Source: Tessaracoccus flavus
GTDB taxonomy: Bacteria; Actinomycetota; Actinomycetes; Propionibacteriales; Propionibacteriaceae
DNA length: 64,000 nucleotides
Assembly: GCF_001997295.1 (NCBI RefSeq)
Contig: NZ_CP019605.1
Location: forward strand, 2,170,001-2,234,000
Reading direction: 5' to 3'
Shown here one piece after another: positions 52,530-61,032 of this stretch. Both the position numbers and the translations under genes were made by a program. Position 1 is the stretch's first letter; each line of letters begins with the position of its first letter. A model generated the notes under the pieces. It had not been told where the DNA came from and did not search any database. It saw only the letters and a list, made by a program, of their open reading frames with translations.

Positions 52530-53722
52530 GAACCGCCCTCTTCCACGAGGTCGGCGATGCGCCGCGCGCCGGTGCCGGGGCCGAGCCTCCGGGCTGTCGC
52601 TTGGGCCCCCTCACGCATCTCGAGCGCCGCCAAGACCCGCCGGGCCAGGATCGGTGCCGTCACGCGCCAGCGCGGCACCCCTCGGGGACCGGCTCCCAGT
52701 TCCGCCACCCTCCGGGCGTAATAGGCCTGGTCACCGAGGTGCGGCACAACGACCGACGGGGTGCCGGACGCCAACGCCGCATAGGTCGTGCCGGCACCAC
52801 CGTGGTGGACGACCGCCGACACCTGCGGCAGCAGCGCCTCGTAGCTGACCGGGCCGGTCACCAGCACGTCGTCACCGGGCACGGGGGCGCCGCCGTCGGT
52901 CAGGATGAGCCGCACCCCCGCGAGCCTTGCAGCCTCGACGAACAGCCGCCGGTCCCGCTGCGCACTCACCACCGGACAGGATCCGAAGGTCATGACCGCC
53001 GTCGGTCCATCTCCGGCAAGGAACTCCCGGACCTCGTCCGGTAGCTCAGCGGGTCCGTGGACCGACGGGATCCACCCCACCTGCTCGACGCCATCCGGCC
53101 ATTGGCGGGCAGGGGGCGAGACGACGGGGCTCGTGGCAAGCAGCAGCGTCGACCTCGACTCGGGGCGGTGACCGACGCGGCGCGTCATGTCGGCGGTGTG
53201 CGCCGCGGAGAGCCCCCTGGTGAGACCCCACATCGCCGACGAGGTGGCGCGCAGCACATGCCGGCCGCCCCTGGCCAGCCCGAGTGCGGTCGACGAGGTG
53301 GTGGAGGCGGGCAGCAGGGGCGCGAAGAGGACGGTGAGATGGTCCGCGCAGGTTGCCTGGGCCAGTGCAGCCGCGGCCCCGCGGGTGACCAGTCCCGAGA
53401 CGATGACGTCAACTCCGTCCGCCGCCCGGCGGAGCGCCTCGTTGGTGTGCGGCGCCAGCGAATGGAAGCTCGTCATCATCGTGGCGTACATGACGCCCGG
53501 CTGCGCGAGGGCCAGCCCACGCAGCCACGAAATGTCGGGCCACAGCGTCGACGCGCCCCCGGGCACGGCCTCGAGGTGGAGGCCTGCCCGCTCGACAAGC
53601 GGCGCATACTCCTCGAGTGCCACCACCCTCACGTCGTGGCCGCGCATGCGCAGCGTTGAGCCGATCGCCACCACGGGGGCCACGTCGCCCGCCGAGCCCA
53701 GCGCACTCAGCGCAACCCTCAT
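52388..53722 (-). CDS. GT1-family glycosyltransferase, C-terminal tail overlaps the permease
   Basis: The 444-residue MGT-like glycosyltransferase has GSAGDVAPVVAIGSTLRMRG at the N-terminus, and the donor-binding segment VVHHGGAGTTYAALASGTPS with LGDQAYYARRV near residue 330. After about residue 395 the sequence becomes a low-complexity tail (SQPRRRERPTSQ...) that lies antisense to the permease gene; family members end before this. The true end may be nearer 52530, or the stop has been lost. It faces the other GT1 gene across the exporter genes. Confidence 0.8.
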   Translation of the reverse strand: MRVALSALGSAGDVAPVVAIGSTLRMRGHDVRVVALEEYAPLVERAGLHLEAVPGGASTLWPDISWLRGLALAQPGVMYATMMTSFHSLAPHTNEALRRAADGVDVIVSGLVTRGAAAALAQATCADHLTVLFAPLLPASTTSSTALGLARGGRHVLRATSSAMWGLTRGLSAAHTADMTRRVGHRPESRSTLLLATSPVVSPPARQWPDGVEQVGWIPSVHGPAELPDEVREFLAGDGPTAVMTFGSCPVVSAQRDRRLFVEAARLAGVRLILTDGGAPVPGDDVLVTGPVSYEALLPQVSAVVHHGGAGTTYAALASGTPSVVVPHLGDQAYYARRVAELGAGPRGVPRWRVTAPILARRVLAALEMREGAQATARRLGPGTGARRIADLVEEGGSQPRRRERPTSQAARPASTPVQPSQLANGQRAADASPPASASRASST

Positions 53723-53727
53723 CCGGA

Positions 53728-54336
53728 TCAGCGTCCAGCGAGGTCAGCGAGCACCGCGGCCAGGCGGCGCTGCTGGGTGTCCTCCCGTTTCGCCTCATCG
53801 AAGCTGCGTGCCATCTCCTTGCGCCTGGAATAGCTCAGCCTGGATCCACCGATTGGTCGCGCAGCGAGCGGCACCAGGTGGGTGCACCGGCAAGACGATG
53901 CACGCGAAGAGCTACCGGGCGTACCTTGAGCGTGATCGGCGATGCCGGTGTGCCTGCATGGGGTTGCGTAGCAGCGGGGAATCGGTGGATCCAGGCTCAG
54001 CTCGCGGAAGGCCTCGGATGCGTCGGGATCAGCCGCGAGCGCCTCGGCCAGAAGTGGCGGCACCTCGACGGTCCGCTCCTCATCGTCGAGCGAGACCGTG
54101 ACGTCCACCTCGTCGCCGATCTCAACGCCAAGCGCGTCCCGCGAGGCTCTGCTCAGCCCTATGCAGGCCCGACCCCCCATGCGCGAGATGCGAAGCCGCT
54201 CCTGTCGGCCCCCGATACTCACCACCACAGGAGGGGTCTTCGCGGTCGACAGCTGCGCCGCCTGCTCATCGGTGAGGAAGATCGCCGCTGCGGGTCCGAA
54301 CTCCTCGACGGTTGTCGTCACACTCACGTGGGGCAT
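53728..54336 (-). CDS. DUF1905/OmdA (YdeI-like) protein with an in-frame insertion
   Basis: The 202-residue product has a DUF1905 domain (about residues 4-93: SIGGRQERLRISRMGGRACI, GLSRASRDALGVEIGDEV) and a C-terminal OmdA motif YSRRKEMARSFDEAKREDTQ. Family members are about 148 residues. The extra 54 residues (115-168) come exactly from the 155-bp miniature element plus its 7-bp duplication. The reading frame stays open, so the protein may still fold or be impaired. Related proteins are thought to be linked to antimicrobial-peptide resistance or envelope stress. It is next to the DinB gene on the same strand. Confidence 0.82.
   Translation of the reverse strand: MPHVSVTTTVEEFGPAAAIFLTDEQAAQLSTAKTPPVVVSIGGRQERLRISRMGGRACIGLSRASRDALGVEIGDEVDVTVSLDDEERTVEVPPLLAEALAADPDASEAFRELSLDPPIPRCYATPCRHTGIADHAQGTPGSSSRASSCRCTHLVPLAARPIGGSRLSYSRRKEMARSFDEAKREDTQQRRLAAVLADLAGR
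53840..53994. mobile_element. 155-bp MITE-like element with 15-bp inverted repeats
   Basis: The ends are CTGGATCCACCGATT (53840-53854) and its exact reverse complement (53980-53994). The same heptamer, GCTCAGC, flanks both sides (53833-53839 and 53995-54001) as a target duplication. It has no transposase. Because 155 plus 7 is 162, insertion added 54 codons without a stop to the YdeI-like gene. As GCTCAGC is nearly palindromic, the inverted repeat could instead be read as 22 bp with one mismatch. Confidence 0.8.
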
Positions 54337-54349
54337 GAAGGCTCCTGCT

Positions 54350-54937
54350 CTAGCGATCGGTGGGGCCCGTGGTGGCGGGCCTTCCGAGCAACGGTACGCG
54401 AACTCGCAGTCCCAGGCGGGCATCCTGAAGGTGGTGCTCGACATCGTGCACGAGGTACTGGCTGAGCGTGGCCACGGTGAACCGCCTGCCGTCACTCCGG
54501 CGCCCGGTGCGCTCCCAGTCGCTCCGCCCCACCCTCGCCAGGACGGACTGGGTCTGCCGTGTGGCAAGCCGGATGTCCTCGATGATCTGGGCGGCGTCCG
54601 CCTCCCAGTAGCGACCTTCTGCTGCGTGGACGTCTCCGTCCCAGTCCTCGAACACCGGATCCTCGTCGGCGAGCATGGCCCCGACGCGGGCACCGAGCAG
54701 GCGAACCATGTCGCGGGCGTGCACGGCGTACTCCAGAGGCGACCACACCGTAGGTTCCGGACGCTCCCGGATGCCTTCGGACCCGAGGACTTCAGGCCAC
54801 TCTGCCGCCGCGGCCGCAAGACGGGCGGAACTGTCGTGGGGATTCGACGGCACATAGCCGCACTCCTCGCATCCCTCTACGATGACGACGGTCCAGTCTC
54901 GGCGGTCGGGCAGGGTCGGGGGGTAGTCCTGGTTCAT
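54350..54937 (-). CDS. DinB-family protein
   Basis: The 195-residue four-helix bundle has the pattern of the DinB/mycothiol-linked family: EYAVHARDMVRLLGARVGAM and the metal histidines in LVHDVEHHLQDARLG. DinB proteins are putative metal-dependent thiol transferases or stress proteins. GGAGGG precedes the ATG at 54937. It ends 13 nt from the YdeI-like gene, so the two may be co-transcribed. A cysteine-rich N-terminal EGCEECGYVPS is an extra feature. Confidence 0.8.
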   Translation of the reverse strand: MNQDYPPTLPDRRDWTVVIVEGCEECGYVPSNPHDSSARLAAAAAEWPEVLGSEGIRERPEPTVWSPLEYAVHARDMVRLLGARVGAMLADEDPVFEDWDGDVHAAEGRYWEADAAQIIEDIRLATRQTQSVLARVGRSDWERTGRRSDGRRFTVATLSQYLVHDVEHHLQDARLGLRVRVPLLGRPATTGPTDR

Positions 54938-55017
54938 CCCTCCATCCTGACGACAACGACCGGGCATGTCGACCTGACAAGCCCTGCCGACAGCGAACGC
55001 CCCGGGGATTCTCGGGT

Positions 55018-55023
55018 TACTGT
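55018..55023 (+). promoter_or_regulatory. -10 box of the Pcm-like gene
   Basis: TACTGT is 5 nt before the ATG at 55029. Confidence 0.4.
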
Positions 55024-55028
55024 GGAGC

Positions 55029-55619
55029 ATGGATGTAGCAGAGGCCTTTGACCGGGTTCCCCGCCAGCGGTTCCTGCCGAAGAACATGCGGCCCTACTGG
55101 CGCCTCGATCGTCCGCTCGCGCTGGCGCACGGGCAGACGAACTCACAACCGTCCACCGTCGCCGCGATGCTGCGGCTACTCGACGTTCGAGAGGGCCACC
55201 GCGTCCTCGACATCGGGGCCGGGTCCGGCTGGACCACCGCGCTCCTGGCCGAGCTGGTCGGGGCGGAAGGACGTGTGCTCGGCCTCGAACGCATCAGTGC
55301 CCTGGCCGACGGGGCGAGAGCAGCCCTCGGGCAGGACTGGCCCTGGGCCGAGATCCGCGTCGCTGACCCACACGAGCTGGGCGCCGCCCGCGAGGCACCG
55401 TTCGACCGCATCCTCGTCTCCGCGATGGCAGACGAGCTGCCCGAGCCGCTGATCGCACAACTCGCCGACGACGGGGTCCTCGTCGCGCCCGTCGCCGGAG
55501 TGATGACGAGGGTGCACCGCGACGGCGACACTCCCGCCATCACCGAGCACGGCTACTACAGCTTCGTCCCCCTCATCACAGGCCCGGACGATGCAGGCGA
55601 CACGACGGACTACCTTTGA
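55029..55619 (+). CDS. Protein-L-isoaspartate O-methyltransferase-family protein
   Basis: The 196-residue SAM-dependent enzyme has the PCMT opening AEAFDRVPRQRFLPKNMRPY, QTNSQPSTVAAMLRLLDVRE, and motif I VLDIGAGSGWTTALLAELV. PIMT repairs isoaspartyl residues in aged proteins. The N-terminal active-site Ser/Thr appears as NSQPST. It is smaller than typical PIMT (about 210-220), so repair activity is likely but not certain. The transcript may be leaderless. Its end is within the promoter region of the next gene. Confidence 0.85.
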   Translation: MDVAEAFDRVPRQRFLPKNMRPYWRLDRPLALAHGQTNSQPSTVAAMLRLLDVREGHRVLDIGAGSGWTTALLAELVGAEGRVLGLERISALADGARAALGQDWPWAEIRVADPHELGAAREAPFDRILVSAMADELPEPLIAQLADDGVLVAPVAGVMTRVHRDGDTPAITEHGYYSFVPLITGPDDAGDTTDYL

Positions 55620-55645
55620 CAAACCTTGAACAAAATTGATCTACT
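55616..55645 (+). promoter_or_regulatory. Promoter of the TspO-like gene
   Basis: TTGACA at 55616-55621 is followed 18 nt later by TCTACT (55640-55645) in a locally AT-richer stretch. The -10 match is weak. Confidence 0.4.
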
Positions 55646-55671
55646 GGGGCAACCACATACCCGAGGAGCAG

Positions 55672-56463
55672 ATGATGAACAAGGATCGACTACGCCAGAT
55701 CTGGGTCACCGTGGCCGAGATCCTGTGCGTGTACGGAACGCTGGTCGGGGTGGGCGTCCTGGGTAGCTCTGTGGAGAGTTCTTCGGACGGTGCTCTGTCG
55801 GCCGACGCCACGTTGCTGGCGCCCGGCGGCACCGCCTTCTCGATCTGGTCCGTGATCTACTTCGGCCTCTTCGCCTACACCGTCTGGCAGTGGCTGCCTG
55901 GCAATACCACCTCGCCCAGAGCCCGGGCCACGGGATGGCTGGCAGGCATCTCCATGCTGCTCAACGCGGCTTGGATCCTCGTCACCCAGCAGGGCTGGAT
56001 CTGGGTCAGCGTCGGCGTCATCGCCGCCCTCGTGATCACCCTCGGCATCATCATGCGCCGCCTGACCGCCCTTCCTCCCCAGGGATGGCTCGACCGCGTG
56101 ATCGTGGACGGCACGTTCGGCGCCTACCTCGGCTGGGTCAGCGTCGCCACCTGCGCCAACATCGCCGCCGCCGGCGTGGCGTCCGGCTGGTCACTTGGGG
56201 ACGGCGCCGACGACTGGCTCGCGGTGGCGGTGCTCGCCGCAGCGGCTGGGGTGGGGGTCATGCTGGCCTACACGATCGGCGGCCGCTTCGCAGTGGCAGC
56301 CGCCATGGCCTGGGGGCTCAGCTGGATCGCCATCGCGCGTCTCTTCGACGAGCCCGCCTCGTCGATTGTCGGCATCGCCGCCATCATCGCGGTGGCAGTA
56401 GTGGTGGTCGTCTCGGGCCTCCGGGGCGCCGACCCTGGCCGAGTTGCGGTAGCGACGGCGTAG
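55672..56463 (+). CDS. TspO/MBR-like membrane protein
   Basis: The 263-residue protein has about seven to eight membrane segments and several conserved Trp residues (GGTAFSIWSVIYFGLFAYTV and WQWLPG; LNAAWILVTQQGWIW). This is the tryptophan-rich sensory-protein pattern, though longer than classic five-helix TspO. Such proteins bind porphyrins and steroids. GAGGAG lies 4-7 nt before the start; ATG 55672 or 55675 both fit. A strong terminator follows. Confidence 0.75.
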   Translation: MMNKDRLRQIWVTVAEILCVYGTLVGVGVLGSSVESSSDGALSADATLLAPGGTAFSIWSVIYFGLFAYTVWQWLPGNTTSPRARATGWLAGISMLLNAAWILVTQQGWIWVSVGVIAALVITLGIIMRRLTALPPQGWLDRVIVDGTFGAYLGWVSVATCANIAAAGVASGWSLGDGADDWLAVAVLAAAAGVGVMLAYTIGGRFAVAAAMAWGLSWIAIARLFDEPASSIVGIAAIIAVAVVVVVSGLRGADPGRVAVATA

Positions 56464-56491
56464 TACTGGCACGCCGAGCGCTGAACGTCAG

Positions 56492-56524
56492 AAGGAGCCG
56501 CACCCGGAATGGGTGCGGCTCCTT
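56492..56524 (+). terminator. Terminator of the TspO-like gene
   Basis: AAGGAGCCGCACCC pairs perfectly with GGGTGCGGCTCCTT around a 5-nt loop, followed by TGTGATTGTGG. Confidence 0.8.
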
Positions 56525-56939
56525 GTGATTGTGGTTACTTCAGGTCCTGCGGCCCAGCGGCCGCAGGTAGAGGCAGCGTCACGTTGCGTGCTGCGGTGAT
56601 CCCGTATCGCGATCTCCCATGGTCAACCCCAGTGCTGCGGGTAGCGGTGCTCAATCGGCCGCTCCGCGTGTATCGCTGCGCGCGACGGTGGTTGCGAAGG
56701 TGACGGTGCGACGGGTAGGAAATGTATTTCAGCAGTCCCGTGACGGCGGCCCATCAGAGTTGGCCGCTGACTTCGCACTGTATAACTCGTGTTCCATAGA
56801 CCCACCCTTCCGGCCTGCTCCTTTGCCTGCCTGTTGCCTACGAGATTACCCCGGTTCTGGCCCAGTTTCCAGGGTCTGAGCAAAGTCACCGCGAGCGTCG
56901 GGACCCACAGCGCACCATGGGCCGTGGCACCCTACCTCT
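56525..56939. other. Gene-free stretch after the TspO-like terminator
   Basis: No convincing gene is seen. A short GC hairpin (CTGCGGCC...GGCCGCAG) lies near 56546-56566. An 88-codon minus frame (56623-56889) has no family resemblance and no good start. The base mixture is a little less GC-rich, with AT pieces such as TGTATAAC, so decayed or foreign sequence is possible. Confidence 0.35.
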
Positions 56940-57776
56940 ATGTCCGCATTGCTCCCCCACCCCGCGACGGGCGCCCGTTTCCCTTCCCCGGTGCCGCCGG
57001 GACGGGGGTGGCCGGGCGACCCCGCGGAGCCCAGTACCTCGGCAGCAGACACGCCCGGCGAGGTCAGGAACCTGGCGGACGGCGCCACGTTGCCCCAGTT
57101 GGACGCGAGAGTCTCCGTCTGCCGGGCCTGCCCCCGCCTCGTGGAGTGGCGAGAACAGGTCGCGCTCACCAAGAGGCTGGCCTTCGCAGACGAACCGTAC
57201 TGGGGCCGGCCGGCGCCGGGCTGGGGGGATCCGGATGCACGGGCACTCATCGTCGGATTGGCGCCGGCAGCCCACGGAGCCAACAGGACAGGGCGCATCT
57301 TCACGGGCGACCGGAGCGGCGACTGGTTGTACGCGGCGCTCCATCGCGCGGAGTTCGCGAACCAGCCGACGTCAGTCCACGCGGCTGACGGGCTCCGACT
57401 CACGGGCGTGCGGATCACGGCGCCGGTCCACTGCGCCCCGCCCGACAACAAGCCGTCAACCGACGAGAAGGCGACCTGTTCGCCGTGGCTCGATCGCGAG
57501 CTGGCGATCCTCGCGCCCCAGTTGAGCTCGATCCTCGCGCTGGGCGGGATCGCATGGACCGAGACCCTCAAGGCGGCCCGACGCCTAGGCTGGGCGGTGC
57601 CGCGACCGGCCCCCAGGTTCGGCCACGGGGCCGAGAGCATCCTGACGACCAGCCACGGACCCATCAGGCTCATCGGCTGCTACCACGTCAGCCAGCAGAA
57701 CACCTTCACCGGGAAACTCACCGAGGAGATGCTCGACGACGTCATCGGTCGCCTGCACTCCACGTGGTCCGGCTAG
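56940..57776 (+). CDS. udgB: Type 5 uracil-DNA glycosylase
   Basis: UdgB removes uracil and other deaminated bases from DNA. The 278-residue protein has the four cluster cysteines Cys61, Cys64, Cys165 and Cys180 for a [4Fe-4S] cluster. Motif A is [16 protein letters not shown] (about 106-121) and motif [14 protein letters not shown] (about 249-261). The catalytic Asp of other UDGs is absent, as expected in type 5. The N-terminus before residue 48 is low complexity. It overlaps pdxH by 4 nt. Confidence 0.9.
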   Translation: MSALLPHPATGARFPSPVPPGRGWPGDPAEPSTSAADTPGEVRNLADGATLPQLDARVSVCRACPRLVEWREQVALTKRLAFADEPYWGRPAPGWGDPDARALIVGLAPAAHGANRTGRIFTGDRSGDWLYAALHRAEFANQPTSVHAADGLRLTGVRITAPVHCAPPDNKPSTDEKATCSPWLDRELAILAPQLSSILALGGIAWTETLKAARRLGWAVPRPAPRFGHGAESILTTSHGPIRLIGCYHVSQQNTFTGKLTEEMLDDVIGRLHSTWSG

Positions 57777-58336
57777 CCGGCCGGGGTGGTGACGTGGCCT
57801 CTGGACCAGCCGTCGGCGCCCAGGAGATACTCCACCCGGACGTGGCGACGGTCCTCCCGCGCCTGCATGAACTCGGCCTCCGTCGGCGCCAGCGCATAGA
57901 GGCGCCAATCCGGGTTGGGCGCTCCGTCGTAGTTCGGCCGCTGCTCCCAATCGCGTGCCGATTCCTCGTCACTCAAGCTGTCCACCGTCCCGGTCAGCCG
58001 CACCGAGCGACCCGACTCCCGCCAGAAGAAGAGCATGGAGGCCACGGGATTCGCGGCGAGGTGCGCCCCCTTGCGCGAGGACTCGTGCGTGGAGAAGTGC
58101 ACGCCTCGACCGTCGATCTCCTTGACGATGAGCACTCGGCCCACCGGTGCCCCGTCGGGGCGCAGCGTGAGCAGGTCGAAGGCGTGCGGCTGTCTCGACC
58201 CTTCGGCGATCGCATCGTTCAGCCAGCGACGAAACAGCACCGTCGGGTCCTCCGGCGCTTCCTCCACGCTCAGTTCGGGCAAGGATGGCGGGAACCCCGG
58301 GAGCGCTCGGAGCACGTCGCGCAGGTCACCACTCAC
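57773..58336 (-). CDS. pdxH: Pyridoxamine 5'-phosphate oxidase
   Basis: PdxH oxidises pyridoxamine or pyridoxine phosphate to PLP with FMN. The 187-residue protein shows [60 protein letters not shown], and a C-terminal arginine region ([16 protein letters not shown]). It is shorter than E. coli PdxH (about 218) but has the full core. It shares 4 nt with the enoyl-CoA hydratase stop, so they are coupled. Confidence 0.85.
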   Translation of the reverse strand: MSGDLRDVLRALPGFPPSLPELSVEEAPEDPTVLFRRWLNDAIAEGSRQPHAFDLLTLRPDGAPVGRVLIVKEIDGRGVHFSTHESSRKGAHLAANPVASMLFFWRESGRSVRLTGTVDSLSDEESARDWEQRPNYDGAPNPDWRLYALAPTEAEFMQAREDRRHVRVEYLLGADGWSRGHVTTPAG

Positions 58337-59118
58337 GGCGTGCCTCCGCGCTTGCGCGACGACGCCTCGGCGAAGGCAGCGATCCGTCGCTTGGCCTCGG
58401 AGGTGTCGAAGCTCTCTCCGATGGCGCGGGCCTCCTCCTCCAACTGCACGTCGAAACTGTTGAACGGAGACTGGCGGATGAGCTGCTTCGCGCGGCCGTA
58501 GGCCTTCGTCGCGCCGTTCAGCCAGACGGCGGCAACCTGCTCCGCCCGAGTGACGACGTCGTCGTCGTCCACGACCTCAGCCACGAGTCCCCACCTGAGC
58601 GCCTCGTCAGCGGTGAGCATCAGGTCGGAGAGCACCAGTTGCAGCGCCCTTCTCTCGCCGACCGCGCGCGCGAGGTGCGCCGTGACCGACAGGTCCGGGG
58701 TCAGCCCCACGTTGGCGTACCTGCTGCCGACCCGCGAGCTTCGGCCTGCCACCACATAATCCGTGGCCAGCATGATGCCCAGTCCTCCCCCAGCCGTCGC
58801 TCCGTGGATGGCTGCCACCACCGGCTTGTCGGATGCCGTAAGCGCCGTGATCCCGCGGTTGATGGTCGTCGCCAACTGAGCGATCTCCCCACCGTCGGAC
58901 ATCGTCGTCGCCATCTGAGCGACGTCGCCCCCGGCACAGAAGGAAGTACCCGCTCCGGTCAGCAGGACGGCACCGACGTCGTCCCGCCTCACGACATCCT
59001 GGACCACCCGAGTCCAGGCAGCCGCCATCGAGGCGTCGAAGGCGTTGAGCCGCTCGGGACGGTTCAGGGTCAGGCGCGCCAGGCCGTCCTCGACGGACAG
59101 CAGGATCGATTCAGTCAA
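58333..59118 (-). CDS. Enoyl-CoA hydratase/isomerase
   Basis: The 261-residue crotonase-fold protein has the oxyanion-hole segments GTSFCAGGDVAQMATT and GATAGGGLGIMLATDYVVAG. It lacks a clear first catalytic Glu of the hydratase (usual AGAD...E), so isomerase or hydratase function is uncertain. GAGGGAG lies 8 nt before a TTG at 59118; a GTG three codons upstream (59127) is an alternative. It is upstream of pdxH and coupled to it. Confidence 0.85.
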   Translation of the reverse strand: MTESILLSVEDGLARLTLNRPERLNAFDASMAAAWTRVVQDVVRRDDVGAVLLTGAGTSFCAGGDVAQMATTMSDGGEIAQLATTINRGITALTASDKPVVAAIHGATAGGGLGIMLATDYVVAGRSSRVGSRYANVGLTPDLSVTAHLARAVGERRALQLVLSDLMLTADEALRWGLVAEVVDDDDVVTRAEQVAAVWLNGATKAYGRAKQLIRQSPFNSFDVQLEEEARAIGESFDTSEAKRRIAAFAEASSRKRGGTP

Positions 59119-59179
59119 CGTCGACACTCCCTCGATAGTGAATGGGCTCCAGCCTAGACCCGCGGCGACACCCAGCAGC

Positions 59180-60592
59180 TCACTGGTCGGGGTGCCAGAC
59201 GTGGGCGGTGCGGTTGATGAGGTCGTCGAGGTCCGGGCCGTCCGGGTCTGGGCTGCCAGGCGGGTCGGGTGCGCGTGCTGGCGCCGTCTCGGCGGGGGTG
59301 ATGTGGTGGAGGCGGTGGCGGGTGTGTTGGCGGGGCCGTCGTCGGGGGTCGATGTGCCTGGGTGGGGTGAACCAGGGCATGTCGGTAACTGGGTCGAGGT
59401 GGACCTGCCACTGCGACTGTTCGGATTGCAGGGGGTCAGGTTCCACCAACCGGTGGTGGTAGGGGCACAGCAGGACTCCGTTGTGTACCGAGGTGGGGCC
59501 TTGGTTCCACCACGGGATGATGTGATGGGCTTCACACTGTGCGGGGGTGGCGGTGCAGCCGGGGAACACGCAGCCCCGGTCCCTTTCGATCAGCGCGGCC
59601 CGGACGGCGCGCGGGAACGTGCGCTGCTCGCGTCCGACATCGATGGGCTGGGACCGGCCGCCGAGCACGATCGGGATGATCCCGGCGTCGCAGGCGAGTC
59701 GGCGCGCCTCACCGGCAGTGAGCCGGTCGTGGGTGGTGGTGGTGAGCAGATCCGCTTTCCCGAGGCCGGTGAGCAGGGTGTGGTAGTCCAGTGTGAAGTG
59801 GACCCTGGGCCGGTCCCCGCCATGGGCAGGCAGTCCCCCGGTGGTGGCGGCGGTGTGGGTCAAGGCGATGAGCGCGTCGGCGCGGCGCATGTCCGGGGTC
59901 GGGGTGAGCGCCGCATCGCTGTATGCCGAGGCGGGTGGCATCAACGCCTCCAGTTGCGCCGACAGCACCGCGGCGTCGGCGACGGGGAGTTGTCCAGTGA
60001 TCCGCGTCGATCCGTGATGGTCCGGGGTCAGCCGCAGCCACCGGTTCCTGCGCGCGGCTCGTTCGTCGGCGGCGAGGCGGGCGGCGTCGTCGGCGTCAGC
60101 GCGGTCCGGGTCGATCACCTCGACCAGACGCGACGCCAGGACCCGAAGTTCGGTCGGGCCGAGGGTGTCGGCATACTCAAGGATGGTGGTTTGGCAGCGG
60201 GCCAGGTCGGCCCGGGTCAACCCGCCGGGAAGTTTCCGCAGCCCGGTCACGATCGCGTCGGCCTGGGCCAGGGAGATGGCTCCGTCGGTCAAGGCGGCGG
60301 CGATGATCGGGAACCGGTCGGCCAGGTCCGTGGCCAGCTTGATCGTCGCGGTGGCCTGGGCTGGGGTGGTGCGCACCGACCCCCGCACCTGGTCGACCAC
60401 GATGTCGGCACCGGTGAGGCGGGCTTCGCGGAGCAGATGGAGCCGGAATCCCGCCAACTGCGACTCGGCCTCGGTCACCGCGTCGACGAGACCGGCCAAC
60501 CGGTGCCCAGCGGTCGGGTCGGAGCCGACCGTGTGGGCGGCGTCCCATAGCGCGGCGATGTAACGCTGCCCCAACTCCCGGATCTCGCTCAT
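59180..60592 (-). CDS. DUF222/13E12-type HNH endonuclease-domain protein
   Basis: The 470-residue protein has the DUF222 region (about residues 20-280) and a C-terminal HNH motif: ERDRGCVFPGCTATPAQCEA, HHIIPWWNQGPTSVHNGVLL, CPYHHRLVEP. The 13E12 family is repeated in many actinobacterial genomes; its target is unknown. The C-terminal tail is Pro/Arg rich. CATAAT 7 nt before the ATG may be its -10 box, giving a leaderless mRNA. Two dispersed repeats lie upstream. Confidence 0.9.
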   Translation of the reverse strand: MSEIRELGQRYIAALWDAAHTVGSDPTAGHRLAGLVDAVTEAESQLAGFRLHLLREARLTGADIVVDQVRGSVRTTPAQATATIKLATDLADRFPIIAAALTDGAISLAQADAIVTGLRKLPGGLTRADLARCQTTILEYADTLGPTELRVLASRLVEVIDPDRADADDAARLAADERAARRNRWLRLTPDHHGSTRITGQLPVADAAVLSAQLEALMPPASAYSDAALTPTPDMRRADALIALTHTAATTGGLPAHGGDRPRVHFTLDYHTLLTGLGKADLLTTTTHDRLTAGEARRLACDAGIIPIVLGGRSQPIDVGREQRTFPRAVRAALIERDRGCVFPGCTATPAQCEAHHIIPWWNQGPTSVHNGVLLCPYHHRLVEPDPLQSEQSQWQVHLDPVTDMPWFTPPRHIDPRRRPRQHTRHRLHHITPAETAPARAPDPPGSPDPDGPDLDDLINRTAHVWHPDQ

Positions 60593-60724
60593 GTGTACTA
60601 TTATGCCGTGCGGCGCTGACAGACACACGCCCCGCAAGGGAATGTGGATAACTATTTTTCCTTCTCGGGCTCGTGAGCGACCGGGGCAACGCCGGACCGC
60701 TCACCCCGGTCCCCGCGACGCCGC

Positions 60725-60770
60725 GGGACGCCCTTCGATACGTTCGCTCGTCCCTCGCGGATTACTCGGC
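60725..60770 (+). repeat. Dispersed CCCTTCG...TACTCGG repeat, copy C
   Basis: GGGACGCCCTTCGATACG ... ATTACTCGGC is a relative of 33987-34035. Confidence 0.5.
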
Positions 60771-60806
60771 TTCCGCGCCGATCCGGCACCGTGGGTGAAG
60801 GAAGGC

Positions 60807-60884
60807 GGCACGCCCGAGAGGTGCCATTCAGCGACATGTACGACCACTATGGTCGCGCGTGTCTGCAAACTGACCCCTTCAGAG
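60807..60884 (-). repeat. Dispersed ~78-bp repeat, copy 2
   Basis: Reads on the minus strand like 26206-26284, with 6 mismatches and one gap. It holds the palindrome CGACCA-TAG-TGGTCG and an ATG that would read MSLNGTSR. Confidence 0.85.
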
Positions 60885-61032
60885 TGGGTAAAGAGAAGCC
60901 CCACTCGGAAGTACCTCCGCACACTCAGGGGAAACGGCAGACACGGTCGTCAAACGTTGGCTCGATGGGTCGACAACGCGCGCACTCAGCAACCGCTCGC
61001 GCGGGTCTGCGAGTCGTCTGCTGGCGCCGGGC

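Larger units (their letters stand above)
60593..61032. other. Gene-free stretch with two dispersed repeats
   Basis: The region between the HNH gene and the GNAT gene holds a CCCTTCG-type repeat (60725-60770), the ~78-bp repeat (60807-60884) and a GACCGGGG/CCCCGGTC hairpin near 60679-60712. I see no gene in it. Confidence 0.6.

Noticed and set aside
56623..56889. 88-residue minus-strand frame in the gap before udgB
   Set aside because: No start signal, no family and no support from neighbours.
59180..60592. HNH protein as part of a restriction or toxin system
   Set aside because: It is a typical DUF222/13E12 repeat-family protein, and no methyltransferase, antitoxin or defence partner is adjacent.
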